Part shown: positions 48,347 through 56,924 of the stretch, piece by piece
Numbering within the stretch: position 1 is the first letter of the stretch
Layout: every line of letters begins with the position of its first letter
Assembly: GCF_003813905.1 (NCBI RefSeq)
Contig: NZ_RPFJ01000006.1
Location: forward strand, 402,228 to 466,227
From: Aureibaculum marinum
GTDB taxonomy: Bacteria > Bacteroidota > Bacteroidia > Flavobacteriales > Flavobacteriaceae
Reading direction: 5' to 3'
DNA: 64,000 bases
Position numbers and translations under genes: made by a program
The notes under the pieces: model-generated
Told to the model about the DNA's origin: nothing
Database searches by the model: none
Seen by the model: only the letters and a program-made list of their open reading frames with translations

Positions 48347-49054
48347 TTAATTATTGTCTTCACCAACTATAAGTCTAAAACCTTCACCATGAATGTTAAT
48401 AATTTCCACATTAGGGTCTGGCTTTAAGTATTTACGTAATTTAGCAATATAAACATCCATACTTCTAGAAGTAAAATAGTTGTCGTCTCTCCAAATTTTT
48501 GTTAAAGCCAACTCTCTTGGCATTAAGTCATTTAAATGGATTGCTAACATTTTTAATAATTTATTTTCTTTAGGTGATAATTTACGAGGTTCGCCACCAT
48601 CAAAAGATAAATGTCTTAATTTTGAGTTTAAGAAAAATTTACCAATTTGAAATTCATGCTTTTCATCATCGGTACTCATGTCAATTTCTTTACGCTGTAA
48701 TATAGCCTTTATTTTATGAAGTAATACTTCAGAATCAAAAGGTTTATTTAAATAGTCATCAGCACCAGATTCATACCCTTTTAAAACGTCCTCTTTCATG
48801 GTTTTTGCTGTTAAAAAAACAATAGGCACATCGGTGTTGGTGGCTCTAATGTCTTTTGCTAATGAAAAACCATCTTTTCTTGGCATCATTACATCTAAAA
48901 TACAAAGATCAAATTCTTCATTTTTAAACATAATTAACCCTTCTAGACCATCTTTTGCATGAGAAACGGAATAATCATTTAACATTAGATAATCTTTTAG
49001 CACAGTTCCAAAATTTGGATCATCTTCTACTAATAATATTTTTTTATTTGCCAT
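48347..49054 (-). CDS. OmpR-type response regulator (RprY-like)
   Basis: This is a 235-residue two-component regulator. The receiver has the acidic pair Glu10/Asp11-Asp12, the phosphoacceptor Asp54 in CILDVMMPRKDG and the Lys of LNKPFDSE. The C-terminal winged helix is of OmpR type (KLSPKENKLLKML, SRSMDVYIAKLRKYL, IINIHGEGFRLIV). It lies 11 bp behind the histidine kinase gene. The order resembles RprX/RprY of Bacteroidota; targets are unknown. Confidence 0.92.
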   Translation of the reverse strand: MANKKILLVEDDPNFGTVLKDYLMLNDYSVSHAKDGLEGLIMFKNEEFDLCILDVMMPRKDGFSLAKDIRATNTDVPIVFLTAKTMKEDVLKGYESGADDYLNKPFDSEVLLHKIKAILQRKEIDMSTDDEKHEFQIGKFFLNSKLRHLSFDGGEPRKLSPKENKLLKMLAIHLNDLMPRELALTKIWRDDNYFTSRSMDVYIAKLRKYLKPDPNVEIINIHGEGFRLIVGEDNN

Positions 49055-49065
49055 AATATTTAAAA

Positions 49066-50634
49066 TTAAATTAAGGGTAATTTTATTGTAAAAGTGCTTC
49101 CTTTTCCCTTTTCACTTTCTACATAAACATTACCGTGGTGGTGTTCTACTATTTTTTTTACATAAGACAAGCCTAATCCATGGCCTTTTACATCGTGTAT
49201 ATTTACTTTTTGTTCTCTATAAAACTTATCAAAAACGTGTTTTTGAACGTTTTTATTCATTCCAATTCCTTGATCTTTAACATGTAAAATGATATAATTA
49301 CCTGCATTTTCAGTATATATATCAATTTTAGGAGGTTCATTAGTATATTTTATTGCATTGTCTAATATGTTTGTAATTACATTGGTAAAATGAAATTTAT
49401 TAACCATTACTTCACTTTGTAATGCTTCTAAATGCAAATTAATATAACCACCTTTGTTTTTAATAATTAACTCAACGTGAGTAATTGAATCTTCTATTAT
49501 GTCGTGTAAATCATTAACTCCTTTCGTTATATCCAATTGATTTTTTTCCAATCGTGAAATTCGCAATACATTTTCAACTTGCCCATGCATTCTTTTATTC
49601 TCTTGGCGAATCATTTCAGAATAACGCAACACCTTTTCTGTATCATTAATTATTTTCGGGTTTTTAATGGCATCTAATGCTAAATTAATTGTAGCAATAG
49701 GTGTTTTAAACTCGTGTGTCATGTTATTTATAAAATCGGTTTTTATTTCCGAAATTTGTTTTTGTTTTATCAATTGATAAAGGGCACTTCCAAAGGCAAA
49801 AATAATTACCAAAATAAAAACAGCTGCCAATATTAAAATACTAGTAATTGAACTTAATATATATTCATCTTTGGAAGGGAAAGCTACTCTTAATTCATAA
49901 TCACTATTTCCATTATTATCAATAAATAAAGGAACACCATAACTTTTGCCTTCTATATTTTTAAATTTATTTGATTTCACTTTAGTCGCTAACCCATCTC
50001 CATAAACACCAAACTCAAATTTAGTATCAACCCCTCTGTCTCTTAATTCGTTTTCTAGATTTAATTTTATTTCATTTGAACTCACCCTATCATAAATAGG
50101 TTTTCGCGGTGCTAAATCATTAAAAATATCTTCGAACACTACTGATTCTAACTTCATCATTCTTCCTACTTCGTATATTCGTTCTTCGGGTGTTTGTTCG
50201 TCTACATCACTTAATTTAAAATCTTCTAACTTGGTAATTTTTTCTTCCTTTTCACCATAAAAAGATTTGAATGTCAAAGAATCGTTATCGAAAAGAGGTA
50301 TAGAAGATTTAAAATCATTTTCTAATATACTTTTTCTAAATGAATAAACTTGATTTTTTGCAGTATCAATTTGTTGAAATACAAATTCTTTTTTAATAAG
50401 TTCTCCAGATCTTGAGGCACTATCAATTAGCGTTTTGTATTCTTTAAAATAATCACTTACCTCCCTTTTTTGGATATTATCAGAAACTTTTGCCAATGCA
50501 AATTTAACATCATTCGTAAATTGTTTTTCACGTATGTTTATAGAACTGTTTATCCAATAAATTTGTACTGCAATAATACCTATTAAAGCAATACTCATTA
50601 ATATAATTAGGAGTACAAATACCCGTTTACTCAT
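49066..50634 (-). CDS. Sensor histidine kinase (RprX-like)
   Basis: This is a 522-residue membrane kinase. Two transmembrane segments (about 7-27 and 261-285) bracket a periplasmic sensor domain of about 230 residues with no recognised family. The cytoplasmic part has the H-box NNMTHEFKTPIATI with the phosphoaccepting His near residue 306. The ATPase has N-box NILDNAIKYT, G1 DQGIGM and G2 GHGLGLSYV. It pairs with the response regulator 11 bp downstream. It follows coaE by 82 bp and may be cotranscribed with it. Confidence 0.92.
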   Translation of the reverse strand: MSKRVFVLLIILMSIALIGIIAVQIYWINSSINIREKQFTNDVKFALAKVSDNIQKREVSDYFKEYKTLIDSASRSGELIKKEFVFQQIDTAKNQVYSFRKSILENDFKSSIPLFDNDSLTFKSFYGEKEEKITKLEDFKLSDVDEQTPEERIYEVGRMMKLESVVFEDIFNDLAPRKPIYDRVSSNEIKLNLENELRDRGVDTKFEFGVYGDGLATKVKSNKFKNIEGKSYGVPLFIDNNGNSDYELRVAFPSKDEYILSSITSILILAAVFILVIIFAFGSALYQLIKQKQISEIKTDFINNMTHEFKTPIATINLALDAIKNPKIINDTEKVLRYSEMIRQENKRMHGQVENVLRISRLEKNQLDITKGVNDLHDIIEDSITHVELIIKNKGGYINLHLEALQSEVMVNKFHFTNVITNILDNAIKYTNEPPKIDIYTENAGNYIILHVKDQGIGMNKNVQKHVFDKFYREQKVNIHDVKGHGLGLSYVKKIVEHHHGNVYVESEKGKGSTFTIKLPLI

Positions 50635-50716
50635 TTTAACAAAATTAACTTAACTATTTTACTTTTAGGATTGATTTAACTAAGATTAACTAAATGTAAA
50701 TATATTTAACAGTAAT

Positions 50717-51319
50717 TTAAGAAAAGTTGCTTTTTTTGGCAAAATTTAATAACGTGTTGTGAATTTTTTTTACTTGGTTTTTAGTCGCTGAAAGTTGTTC
50801 GTTTACTATGACAAAATCAGCCAATTCATTTTTTTTAGTTTCATTCCACTGATTGTTAATTCTTGCTAGAACTTGCTCTTTGGTAGCACCATCTCTACTA
50901 ATAACTCTATTAATTCTAGTTTCTAAAGGGGCAGTAACTGAAATGATATAATCGAAATTAGCAGCTTTTTTATTTTCAAAAATTATTGCATTTTCTTGGA
51001 TACAATATGGTGTATTTTGTTGTTTTACCCAATTGGCAAAATGTTTGTCAACTTCTGGATGAACGATGCTGTTGATAATGGCTAACTTTTTTTTATTATT
51101 AAATATAACTTTAGCCAAATAGGCTCTGTTTAATGTGTTGTTTGTGTAGGTTTGATCTCCAAAGGCCTCTATCAATTTATTTTTTATTCTCGATGAGGTT
51201 TCCATGAGTTTTTTTGCTTCTATATCTGCAAAATATACAGGAACTCCATGTTCTTTAAAAAAGTTAGCTACTGTGCTTTTTCCGCTACCAATACCACCTG
51301 TTAATCCTACTTTTATCAT
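50717..51319 (-). CDS. coaE: Dephospho-CoA kinase
   Basis: CoaE phosphorylates dephospho-CoA, the last step of coenzyme A synthesis. The 200-residue P-loop kinase has GLTGGIGSGKST (5-16), the FKEHGVPVYFADI segment and the lid region with RINRVISRDGATKEQVLARI. Length is normal. Its ATG overlaps the stop of the YbbR-like gene by 4 bp, so translation is coupled. Confidence 0.95.
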   Translation of the reverse strand: MIKVGLTGGIGSGKSTVANFFKEHGVPVYFADIEAKKLMETSSRIKNKLIEAFGDQTYTNNTLNRAYLAKVIFNNKKKLAIINSIVHPEVDKHFANWVKQQNTPYCIQENAIIFENKKAANFDYIISVTAPLETRINRVISRDGATKEQVLARINNQWNETKKNELADFVIVNEQLSATKNQVKKIHNTLLNFAKKSNFS

Positions 51320-52284
51320 TGCTTTATTAAATAATCAATTTGGTTGGGTACTATTCTAATATTGGTTATGTATGATGGTTTTAATACTACTTTTGGAATT
51401 AAATAATTTAAATCATCCTTTACAGACCGTTCATAATCACAACTTATTTTAAAATCGTTTTTATTGATTTTGTTATAATCAGAAATACTTACTTGAAAAA
51501 TTATTTCAACTTGTTCAGGAAACGTGGTAATATTAAATTGTTTTGGTAAATTCTCTATTGTAATAGGTATGGAAAATTTGGCTTCCGTAAATTTTTCTAC
51601 AACACCACTAATTTTAATTTTATCGGCAGAATATCTCACTTTTGAATTTGAAGCCAATTGTAGTAGTGGAGCCATTACCTCAAAATTAGAATTTACATTT
51701 TTTAACTCTGTTTTAGTAGTAGTTATTTTTTTTATTGAGTCTATTAAAATTTCGGGGCCTGAGATGGTAATTTCACTAGGTTCTATTTTTAAATCTCCAA
51801 ATAAATTATAACCAGATTGATATGCAATGTGTATATTTGGTTCAATCTTTACTGTTTTTGTGGTGCTTTGGCCTATGTTATAAAAAAGAGTGTCTGGTTT
51901 TACTGAAAAAACTTCAACATCTGATAGCAATTGACTTTTAATTTCTGTCATTAACTCTTGAGATGTTTGGTAATAAATATGCTTACTTTTTGGTTTTATT
52001 GATTTTAAATCTACCTTTACGTTTCTTTTAAAGAAATGATATTTAATCAAGTCAAAACCATAAGTTTTTATTGTTAAAAAGACTTCTTTTTGTGGCTCTT
52101 TTTGAAGCATTTTGCCTTCAGGTAAATTATAATAATCTACCTTAACGGGTATAACATCTATATATTCTTTAGACAGCTTTATTAATATCCAAAATAAAAA
52201 TGACAATATTAAGAAACCCAAAATCATTTTGGTTTTTTTTGCGTTTTTAATTTTTATTGGGGTTTTGTTCTCTTTTACTGCCAT
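51316..52284 (-). CDS. YbbR/CdaR-like membrane-anchored protein
   Basis: This is a 322-residue protein with one N-terminal membrane segment (about 20-38, MILGFLILSFLFWILIKLSK). It is followed by YbbR-type beta repeats, including a PSEITISGPEILIDSIKKI block. In Firmicutes YbbR (CdaR) regulates the c-di-AMP cyclase; in Bacteroidota the role is not established. It overlaps coaE by 4 bp. A terminator-like hairpin (52303-52339) lies between it and yajC, so it may have its own promoter or depend on read-through. Confidence 0.8.
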   Translation of the reverse strand: MAVKENKTPIKIKNAKKTKMILGFLILSFLFWILIKLSKEYIDVIPVKVDYYNLPEGKMLQKEPQKEVFLTIKTYGFDLIKYHFFKRNVKVDLKSIKPKSKHIYYQTSQELMTEIKSQLLSDVEVFSVKPDTLFYNIGQSTTKTVKIEPNIHIAYQSGYNLFGDLKIEPSEITISGPEILIDSIKKITTTKTELKNVNSNFEVMAPLLQLASNSKVRYSADKIKISGVVEKFTEAKFSIPITIENLPKQFNITTFPEQVEIIFQVSISDYNKINKNDFKISCDYERSVKDDLNYLIPKVVLKPSYITNIRIVPNQIDYLIKQ

Positions 52285-52302
52285 AAACCTTTAAATATAA
52301 AC

Positions 52303-52339
52303 AAAAAAAGTGAGTTCTATTGTTATAAAACTCACTTCT
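52303..52339 (-). terminator. Terminator-like hairpin between yajC and the YbbR-like gene
   Basis: AAGTGAGTT (52310-52318) pairs perfectly with AACTCACTT (52331-52339), and on the reverse strand a run of seven Ts follows. It lies 19 bp after the yajC stop and would reduce transcription into the YbbR-like and coaE genes. Confidence 0.65.
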
Positions 52340-52357
52340 TACTTAATTTTGATAATC

Positions 52358-52675
52358 CTACTTTTTTGTTTCCGCTGGACTTACATATTTTTTACTAAGT
52401 TCCATTGAAATTGCAGTACGTTCAAACTTTATTTTACCGGCTCCTGTTTCAATAATAGCTGCATCATCGGTTAAATCAACTATTTTTCCATGAATACCAC
52501 TTGTGGTAACCACTTTGGTTCCTTTTTTTATTTCAGATTGAAATTTTTTTTCATTTTTTGCTCTCTTCATTTGTGGTCTTATCATAAAAAGATAAATAAC
52601 CAATAACATGGCCGGAATTAATATAAAATTTCCCATTCCGCCATCTCCGGCTTGTAATACTATTGCTGAATACAT
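52358..52675 (-). CDS. yajC: Preprotein translocase subunit YajC
   Basis: YajC is a small inner-membrane partner of SecDF in Sec export. The 105-residue protein has one transmembrane helix (about 14-33) with the family block MIRPQMKRAKNEKKFQSEI, followed by GTKVVTTSGIHGKIVDL. Length is normal. It follows the DUF1573 gene by 11 bp on the same strand. Confidence 0.95.
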   Translation of the reverse strand: MYSAIVLQAGDGGMGNFILIPAMLLVIYLFMIRPQMKRAKNEKKFQSEIKKGTKVVTTSGIHGKIVDLTDDAAIIETGAGKIKFERTAISMELSKKYVSPAETKK

Positions 52676-52686
52676 ATTTATTTATT

Positions 52687-53148
52687 TTAACTTGGGTTTT
52701 GTTTTGGGGTTACATTTGCTTTTATTAAAACCGTTTCTTTTCCGTTAGCTGTATTGGTTGTTAATGTAACAACTTTGTTTATCTGGTTTGGTTTTCCAGA
52801 TGAATTAAATTTAACTCTAATAGATCCAGTTCCTCCAACAGGTATTGGTTCTTTCGGATATTCTGGTACGGTACAACCACAAGTACTTGTAGCATTAGAT
52901 ATTATTAAAGCCGATTTCCCTGTGTTTTTAAAATCAAAAGTTGTTTCTACAATATCACCTTCATTAATAACACCAAAATCGTGTTCGGTTTTTGAAAAAG
53001 AAACCGCTGGAGCTCCTTCTGACATTTTAAAATCTCGTTCTTTAGCAAGTTTTAAATTTTCTTCTTTAATTTTAGAAGCTGCATTTTCTTTACATGAAAT
53101 CATAGAAAATACTACTAAAACAGTCAATATTTTTATTGGTAATCTCAT
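52687..53148 (-). CDS. DUF1573 domain-containing lipoprotein
   Basis: This 153-residue protein has a lipoprotein-type signal (VVFSMISC at residues 12-19) and one DUF1573 domain, an Ig-like fold common in Bacteroidota. It is recognised by KTEHDFGVINEGDIVETTFDFKNTGKS-type strands and the cysteine pair in TSTCGCTVPEYP. The function is unknown. It lies between nusB (about 85 bp) and yajC (11 bp). Confidence 0.9.
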   Translation of the reverse strand: MRLPIKILTVLVVFSMISCKENAASKIKEENLKLAKERDFKMSEGAPAVSFSKTEHDFGVINEGDIVETTFDFKNTGKSALIISNATSTCGCTVPEYPKEPIPVGGTGSIRVKFNSSGKPNQINKVVTLTTNTANGKETVLIKANVTPKQNPS

Positions 53149-53233
53149 AAGTTTTAATTTATTATTTTATTCTTACAAATTGGTATTATTAATTTTAATA
53201 TTACTATTATTCAGGGTATAAAATTAATAATTT

Positions 53234-54175
53234 TTAAACTAATCCTCTTCCTATTTTTTTTATCTTGTTTGCTGCGGTATATTCTTTCAATAATTTATCT
53301 AAAACGCCATTTATAAAAAAACTACTTTTAGTGGTAGAATAATCTTTTGCAATTTCAATATATTCATTAATTGTTACTCTTGTAGGTATTGATGGAAAAT
53401 ATTTTAATTCCGTTAAGGCCATTTTCATTAAGATAAAATCTACTTCAGCAATTCTATCAGTATCCCAATTTGGGGTTTTGGCATCAATATCTTCATTAAA
53501 TTCATGATGGTGCAATACCGTTTTTTTAAACAAGTCTACAACAAACTCTTTATCTTCATAATCTTTATAAATGCTGTTTTTATCAAAACGGGTATTCACA
53601 TTTATTTTTTTTAAATTCTTAATAATCCAAGTATTTACAAAAGGAATATCATCTACCCAAGTTATAAGTTGACTCTCATAGTAGTCAAATAACTTGTCAT
53701 TTGGTGCTATTACTTTTTTATACAATTCACTTATAAAATTTAAATCTCCTTTAGGAGAATCTGACTGTGAATTTTTTATAAAATCTACATATATATCACT
53801 TTCTCTAATGGCATCCCAAATTAATCGAACATATTCACTATCTTCTTTCCAATTTTTTAATTTTTGGGTACTAATGTATTCTTTTAAAGATTCATTATTT
53901 TTTAGCCCTAGTAAAAAAGGATGATCAATAAATTTTCTATTCGGATTTTTATCTTCTGAAGTTGCTAAATATTTCTTTTTGGCAATTTCTTGATGCTTTT
54001 CGGCTAAATTTCTTACCTCTACCATTAAACTCAATTGCAAAACGTACAAATCATATATTTTATAGATGCTATAATTTAAGAATTTTTCTTCCTTAACTAT
54101 ATCATCACTATTTGATTGTAATAAGGCATAAACGGATTGCATTACTTTTATTCTCAGGTGTCTCCTGTTTAACAT
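53234..54175 (-). CDS. nusB: Transcription antitermination protein NusB, long form
   Basis: NusB with NusE binds boxA RNA and supports antitermination of rRNA operons. The NusB fold is clearest in the C-terminal third (TDRIAEVDFILMKMALTEL and PTRVTINEYIEIAKDYSTTKSSFFINGVLDKL). The protein has 313 residues against about 140 in E. coli. The N-terminal start RRHLRIKVMQSVYALLQS is the family opening, and the added length is an insertion in the middle, as in other Bacteroidota. It heads the leftward nusB-DUF1573-yajC unit and is divergent from the ABC transporter gene. Confidence 0.93.
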   Translation of the reverse strand: MLNRRHLRIKVMQSVYALLQSNSDDIVKEEKFLNYSIYKIYDLYVLQLSLMVEVRNLAEKHQEIAKKKYLATSEDKNPNRKFIDHPFLLGLKNNESLKEYISTQKLKNWKEDSEYVRLIWDAIRESDIYVDFIKNSQSDSPKGDLNFISELYKKVIAPNDKLFDYYESQLITWVDDIPFVNTWIIKNLKKINVNTRFDKNSIYKDYEDKEFVVDLFKKTVLHHHEFNEDIDAKTPNWDTDRIAEVDFILMKMALTELKYFPSIPTRVTINEYIEIAKDYSTTKSSFFINGVLDKLLKEYTAANKIKKIGRGLV

Positions 54176-54321
54176 AAATTAAATGTTTTATAAGTCAAAG
54201 AACTTAGAATTTGTACTATCATTTTAAACTTGTATATTCGGCGTTGAAAAAAATCTTGGCAAAGGTAGAGTATTACTCTTTCGTGTCAAAATTTTAATGC
54301 TTATCAATTCAAATTTATCTT

Positions 54322-56079
54322 GTGAAATCTTTACGTTATTTAAATAAATACTTTTTAAAATATAAATATCGATTAATAATTGGTGTTTTATGTACCATAA
54401 TTGCAAGAGTATTATCTTTAGTAGTCCCTATTTTTATTGGAGATTCTTTAGACGGTGTAGAAAAATATATTAATAATCAAACTCACAGTTTACAAGCTGT
54501 AAAAGATCAATTATTACATAACATTTTATTAATGTTAGGTGCTGTTTTGCTCTCTGGTGTATTTACTTTTATTATGAGACAAGCCATAATTAATATGTCT
54601 CGGTATATTGAATTTGATCTGAAAAATGAAATATTTAAACACTATCAAAAATTATCACTGAATTTTTATAAAAAAAATAGAACAGGTGATTTAATGAATA
54701 GAATAAGTGAAGATGTTTCTAAAGTACGAATGTATTTTGGACCTGTTATTATGTATACCATTAATATAATTACCCTTTTTGTAGTGGTAATTCCATATAT
54801 GGTTCAAAAAGATATCACTTTAACATTATATGCACTAACTCCACTGCCAATTTTATCCTTGTCAATTTATTTTTTAAGTAGAGAAATTAATAAGCGAAGT
54901 AGAATAAAACAAGAAACACTATCGAAATTAACTTCTATTACTCAAGAAATTTTTTCTGGAATGAATGTGATTAAAGCGTACGGAATAGAAAAACCAACAT
55001 TTAAAGATTTTAATGAAGTAGCAGAAGAGAGTAAAGAAAAAAATATTGCTGTTTATAAATTACAAGCGTTATTTTTTCCATTAATGTTATTGCTAATAGG
55101 TATAAGTAACATTGTGGTTGTATATGTTGGCGGAACAAGATATATTAATGGATATATTAGTTTTGGAGTAATAGCTGAGTTTATTATCTATGTTAATATG
55201 TTAACATGGCCAGTTACGGTTATAGGTTGGTTAACTTCTATTGTACAAGAAGCTGAAGCATCTCAGAAAAGAATTAATGAGTTTTTAGAAGAAGAACCTG
55301 AAATACAAAATTTAGTGGAAGAGCCTACTAATATTGAAGGAAAAATAGCTTTTAAAAATGTAACATTTACTTATGATGATACAAATACTACAGCATTAAA
55401 AGATGTGAACTTTACACTCGAAAAAGGTAAAATGTTAGCTATTTTAGGTAAGACAGGCTCAGGAAAGTCTACAATTGCTGAACTTATTGCAAGGTTGTAT
55501 GATGTTGATAAAGGTGAAATATTAATAGATGATAAGCCAATCAATCAGGTTAATTTAACAAGTTTGCGAAATGCCATTGGTTTTGTGCCTCAAGAAGCAT
55601 TTTTATTTTCTGATACAATAGCAAATAATATTAAATTTGGAGATGAACAAGCTGTAAAAGAAGTAATTATAAATGCTGCTAAAAATGCTCATATCCATAC
55701 TAATATAGTAGATTTTTCTAAAGAGTACGATACATTTGTAGGAGAAAGAGGTGTAACTTTATCTGGTGGTCAAAAGCAAAGAATATCTATTGCAAGAGCC
55801 ATAATAAAAGAACCTAAAATACTAATTTTTGACGATTGCTTGTCTGCTGTTGATACAGAAACAGAAGAAATTATTTTAAATAATTTAAATAAGATTAGTA
55901 AAAATAAAACTACAATTATTATTGGTCATAGAGTTTCTTCGGCTAAAAATGCAGACTTAATAATTGTTTTAGATCACGGAAAAATTGTTCAGATAGGAAC
56001 GCATGAAGAATTATTTAATCAAAAGGGTTTTTATCAAAATATTTATAACCAACAACTTATAGAACAAAGTGCTTCATAA
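54322..56079 (+). CDS. ABC exporter half-transporter (MdlA/MsbA-like)
   Basis: This is a 585-residue half-transporter with six transmembrane helices in the first 310 residues and a nucleotide-binding domain after residue 335. It has Walker A LGKTGSGKST, a Q-loop in FVPQEAFLF, signature LSGGQKQR and H-loop IIIGHRVSS. Walker B reads ILIFDDCLSAVD, with Asp where the catalytic Glu usually stands. The start is GTG at 54322. The substrate is unknown and no partner gene is adjacent, so it may act as a homodimer or pair with a distant gene. Confidence 0.9.
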   Translation: MKSLRYLNKYFLKYKYRLIIGVLCTIIARVLSLVVPIFIGDSLDGVEKYINNQTHSLQAVKDQLLHNILLMLGAVLLSGVFTFIMRQAIINMSRYIEFDLKNEIFKHYQKLSLNFYKKNRTGDLMNRISEDVSKVRMYFGPVIMYTINIITLFVVVIPYMVQKDITLTLYALTPLPILSLSIYFLSREINKRSRIKQETLSKLTSITQEIFSGMNVIKAYGIEKPTFKDFNEVAEESKEKNIAVYKLQALFFPLMLLLIGISNIVVVYVGGTRYINGYISFGVIAEFIIYVNMLTWPVTVIGWLTSIVQEAEASQKRINEFLEEEPEIQNLVEEPTNIEGKIAFKNVTFTYDDTNTTALKDVNFTLEKGKMLAILGKTGSGKSTIAELIARLYDVDKGEILIDDKPINQVNLTSLRNAIGFVPQEAFLFSDTIANNIKFGDEQAVKEVIINAAKNAHIHTNIVDFSKEYDTFVGERGVTLSGGQKQRISIARAIIKEPKILIFDDCLSAVDTETEEIILNNLNKISKNKTTIIIGHRVSSAKNADLIIVLDHGKIVQIGTHEELFNQKGFYQNIYNQQLIEQSAS

Positions 56080-56114
56080 TTAAATTTAAAACATAAAAGA
56101 AATATAATAAAGTG

Positions 56115-56144
56115 TTGTGTAAATGATTTATTTTTTTAGATTTG
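56115..56144 (+). promoter_or_regulatory. Bacteroidetes-type promoter of the DUF3276 gene
   Basis: TTG at 56115-56117 and TAGATTTG at 56137-56144 are separated by 19 bp and match the consensus. The DUF3276 ATG lies 44 bp downstream. Confidence 0.6.
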
Positions 56145-56187
56145 TGATATAATTTATAAATTTTACCCACATTAAGTTAAGATTATT

Positions 56188-56565
56188 ATGAGTGATAAAG
56201 AATATACAGAACAAGAAGAAATCTTTTCTCAGGTATTAAGAGCCGGTAGAAGAACCTATTTTTTTGATGTAAGATCTACTAAAGCAGGAGACTATTATTT
56301 AACTGTTACCGAGAGTAAGAAATTTACCCATGATGATGGTTCTTTTCATTACAAGAAACATAAGATTTATTTATATAAAGAAGATTTTAATGAATTTAAT
56401 GAAATGTTAGTTAAAGCAACTGATTTTATTATTAATGAAAAGGGAGAAGAAGTAATTTCTGAACGTCATCAAAAAGATTATCAAAAACCAAGCTCTGAAG
56501 TTGGTGTTGAAGAAGAAAATAAATCAACAACAAGCTTTACAGATGTAAGTTTTGACGATATTTAA
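56188..56565 (+). CDS. DUF3276 / PUR-domain nucleic-acid-binding protein
   Basis: This is a 125-residue protein of the DUF3276 family, whose structures resemble PUR-alpha repeats that bind single-stranded DNA or RNA. The conserved core reads IFSQVLRAGRRTYFFDVRST, continues with KAGDYYLTVTESKKF and reaches HKIYLYKEDFNEF. The C-terminus is acidic and disordered. It has its own promoter and terminator, so it is monocistronic. The binding partner is unknown. Confidence 0.88.
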   Translation: MSDKEYTEQEEIFSQVLRAGRRTYFFDVRSTKAGDYYLTVTESKKFTHDDGSFHYKKHKIYLYKEDFNEFNEMLVKATDFIINEKGEEVISERHQKDYQKPSSEVGVEEENKSTTSFTDVSFDDI

Positions 56566-56589
56566 AGTATTACTAACTCAAATTGAATT

Positions 56590-56619
56590 AAAGGCTATCG
56601 TAACTGATAGTCTTTTTTT
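56590..56619 (+). terminator. Intrinsic terminator after the DUF3276 gene
   Basis: The stem AAAGGCTATC/GATAGTCTTT has one G-U pair and a GTAACT loop. It is followed by a T run and lies 25 bp after the stop. Confidence 0.75.
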
Positions 56620-56725
56620 ATGCAAAAAAATTATCTTTCTGCAAACTAAGATAAAAACTTGTGTAAATGAAGTCATTTTTTAATTTATTAAAATAAAAGT
56701 ATATTTACCCTAAATAATATATACA

Positions 56726-56863
56726 ATGGAAAAATTATTAAGGGTTATTATAGCGTGGTTTGGAGCAAAAAAAATAGGTGGAGGCAAATGTGGCTGCATT
56801 GGAACCTTTTTTGTATTTATTATTCTATACTGGTTGCTAGGCTATGTATTTGATGTTTTATAA
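56726..56863 (+). CDS. 45-residue membrane protein
   Basis: This is a short ORF that is easily missed, from ATG 56726 to TAA 56861-56863. It encodes MEKLLRVIIAWFGAKKIGGG, KCGCIGTFFVFIILYWLLGY and VFDVL. One transmembrane helix (about 26-42) follows a Gly-rich, Cys-x-Cys turn (KCGCIG) that could bind a metal or carry disulfides. The gene stands alone between the DUF3276 terminator and the M14 peptidase gene. I recall no named family. The clean start, stop and hydrophobic pattern make it more than a chance ORF. Confidence 0.6.
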   Translation: MEKLLRVIIAWFGAKKIGGGKCGCIGTFFVFIILYWLLGYVFDVL

Positions 56864-56924
56864 TAGCTAATTTGTATCAACTAATTTTAACTATTTATAC
56901 TATCTCATTTAATTCAATCTAAAT

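Noticed and set aside
51524..51811. 95-codon open frame antisense to the YbbR-like gene
   Set aside because: Shadow frame with no recognisable features.
52754..53221. 155-codon open frame antisense to the DUF1573 gene
   Set aside because: It is a shadow of a well-conserved gene on the other strand, with no domain or start signal of its own.
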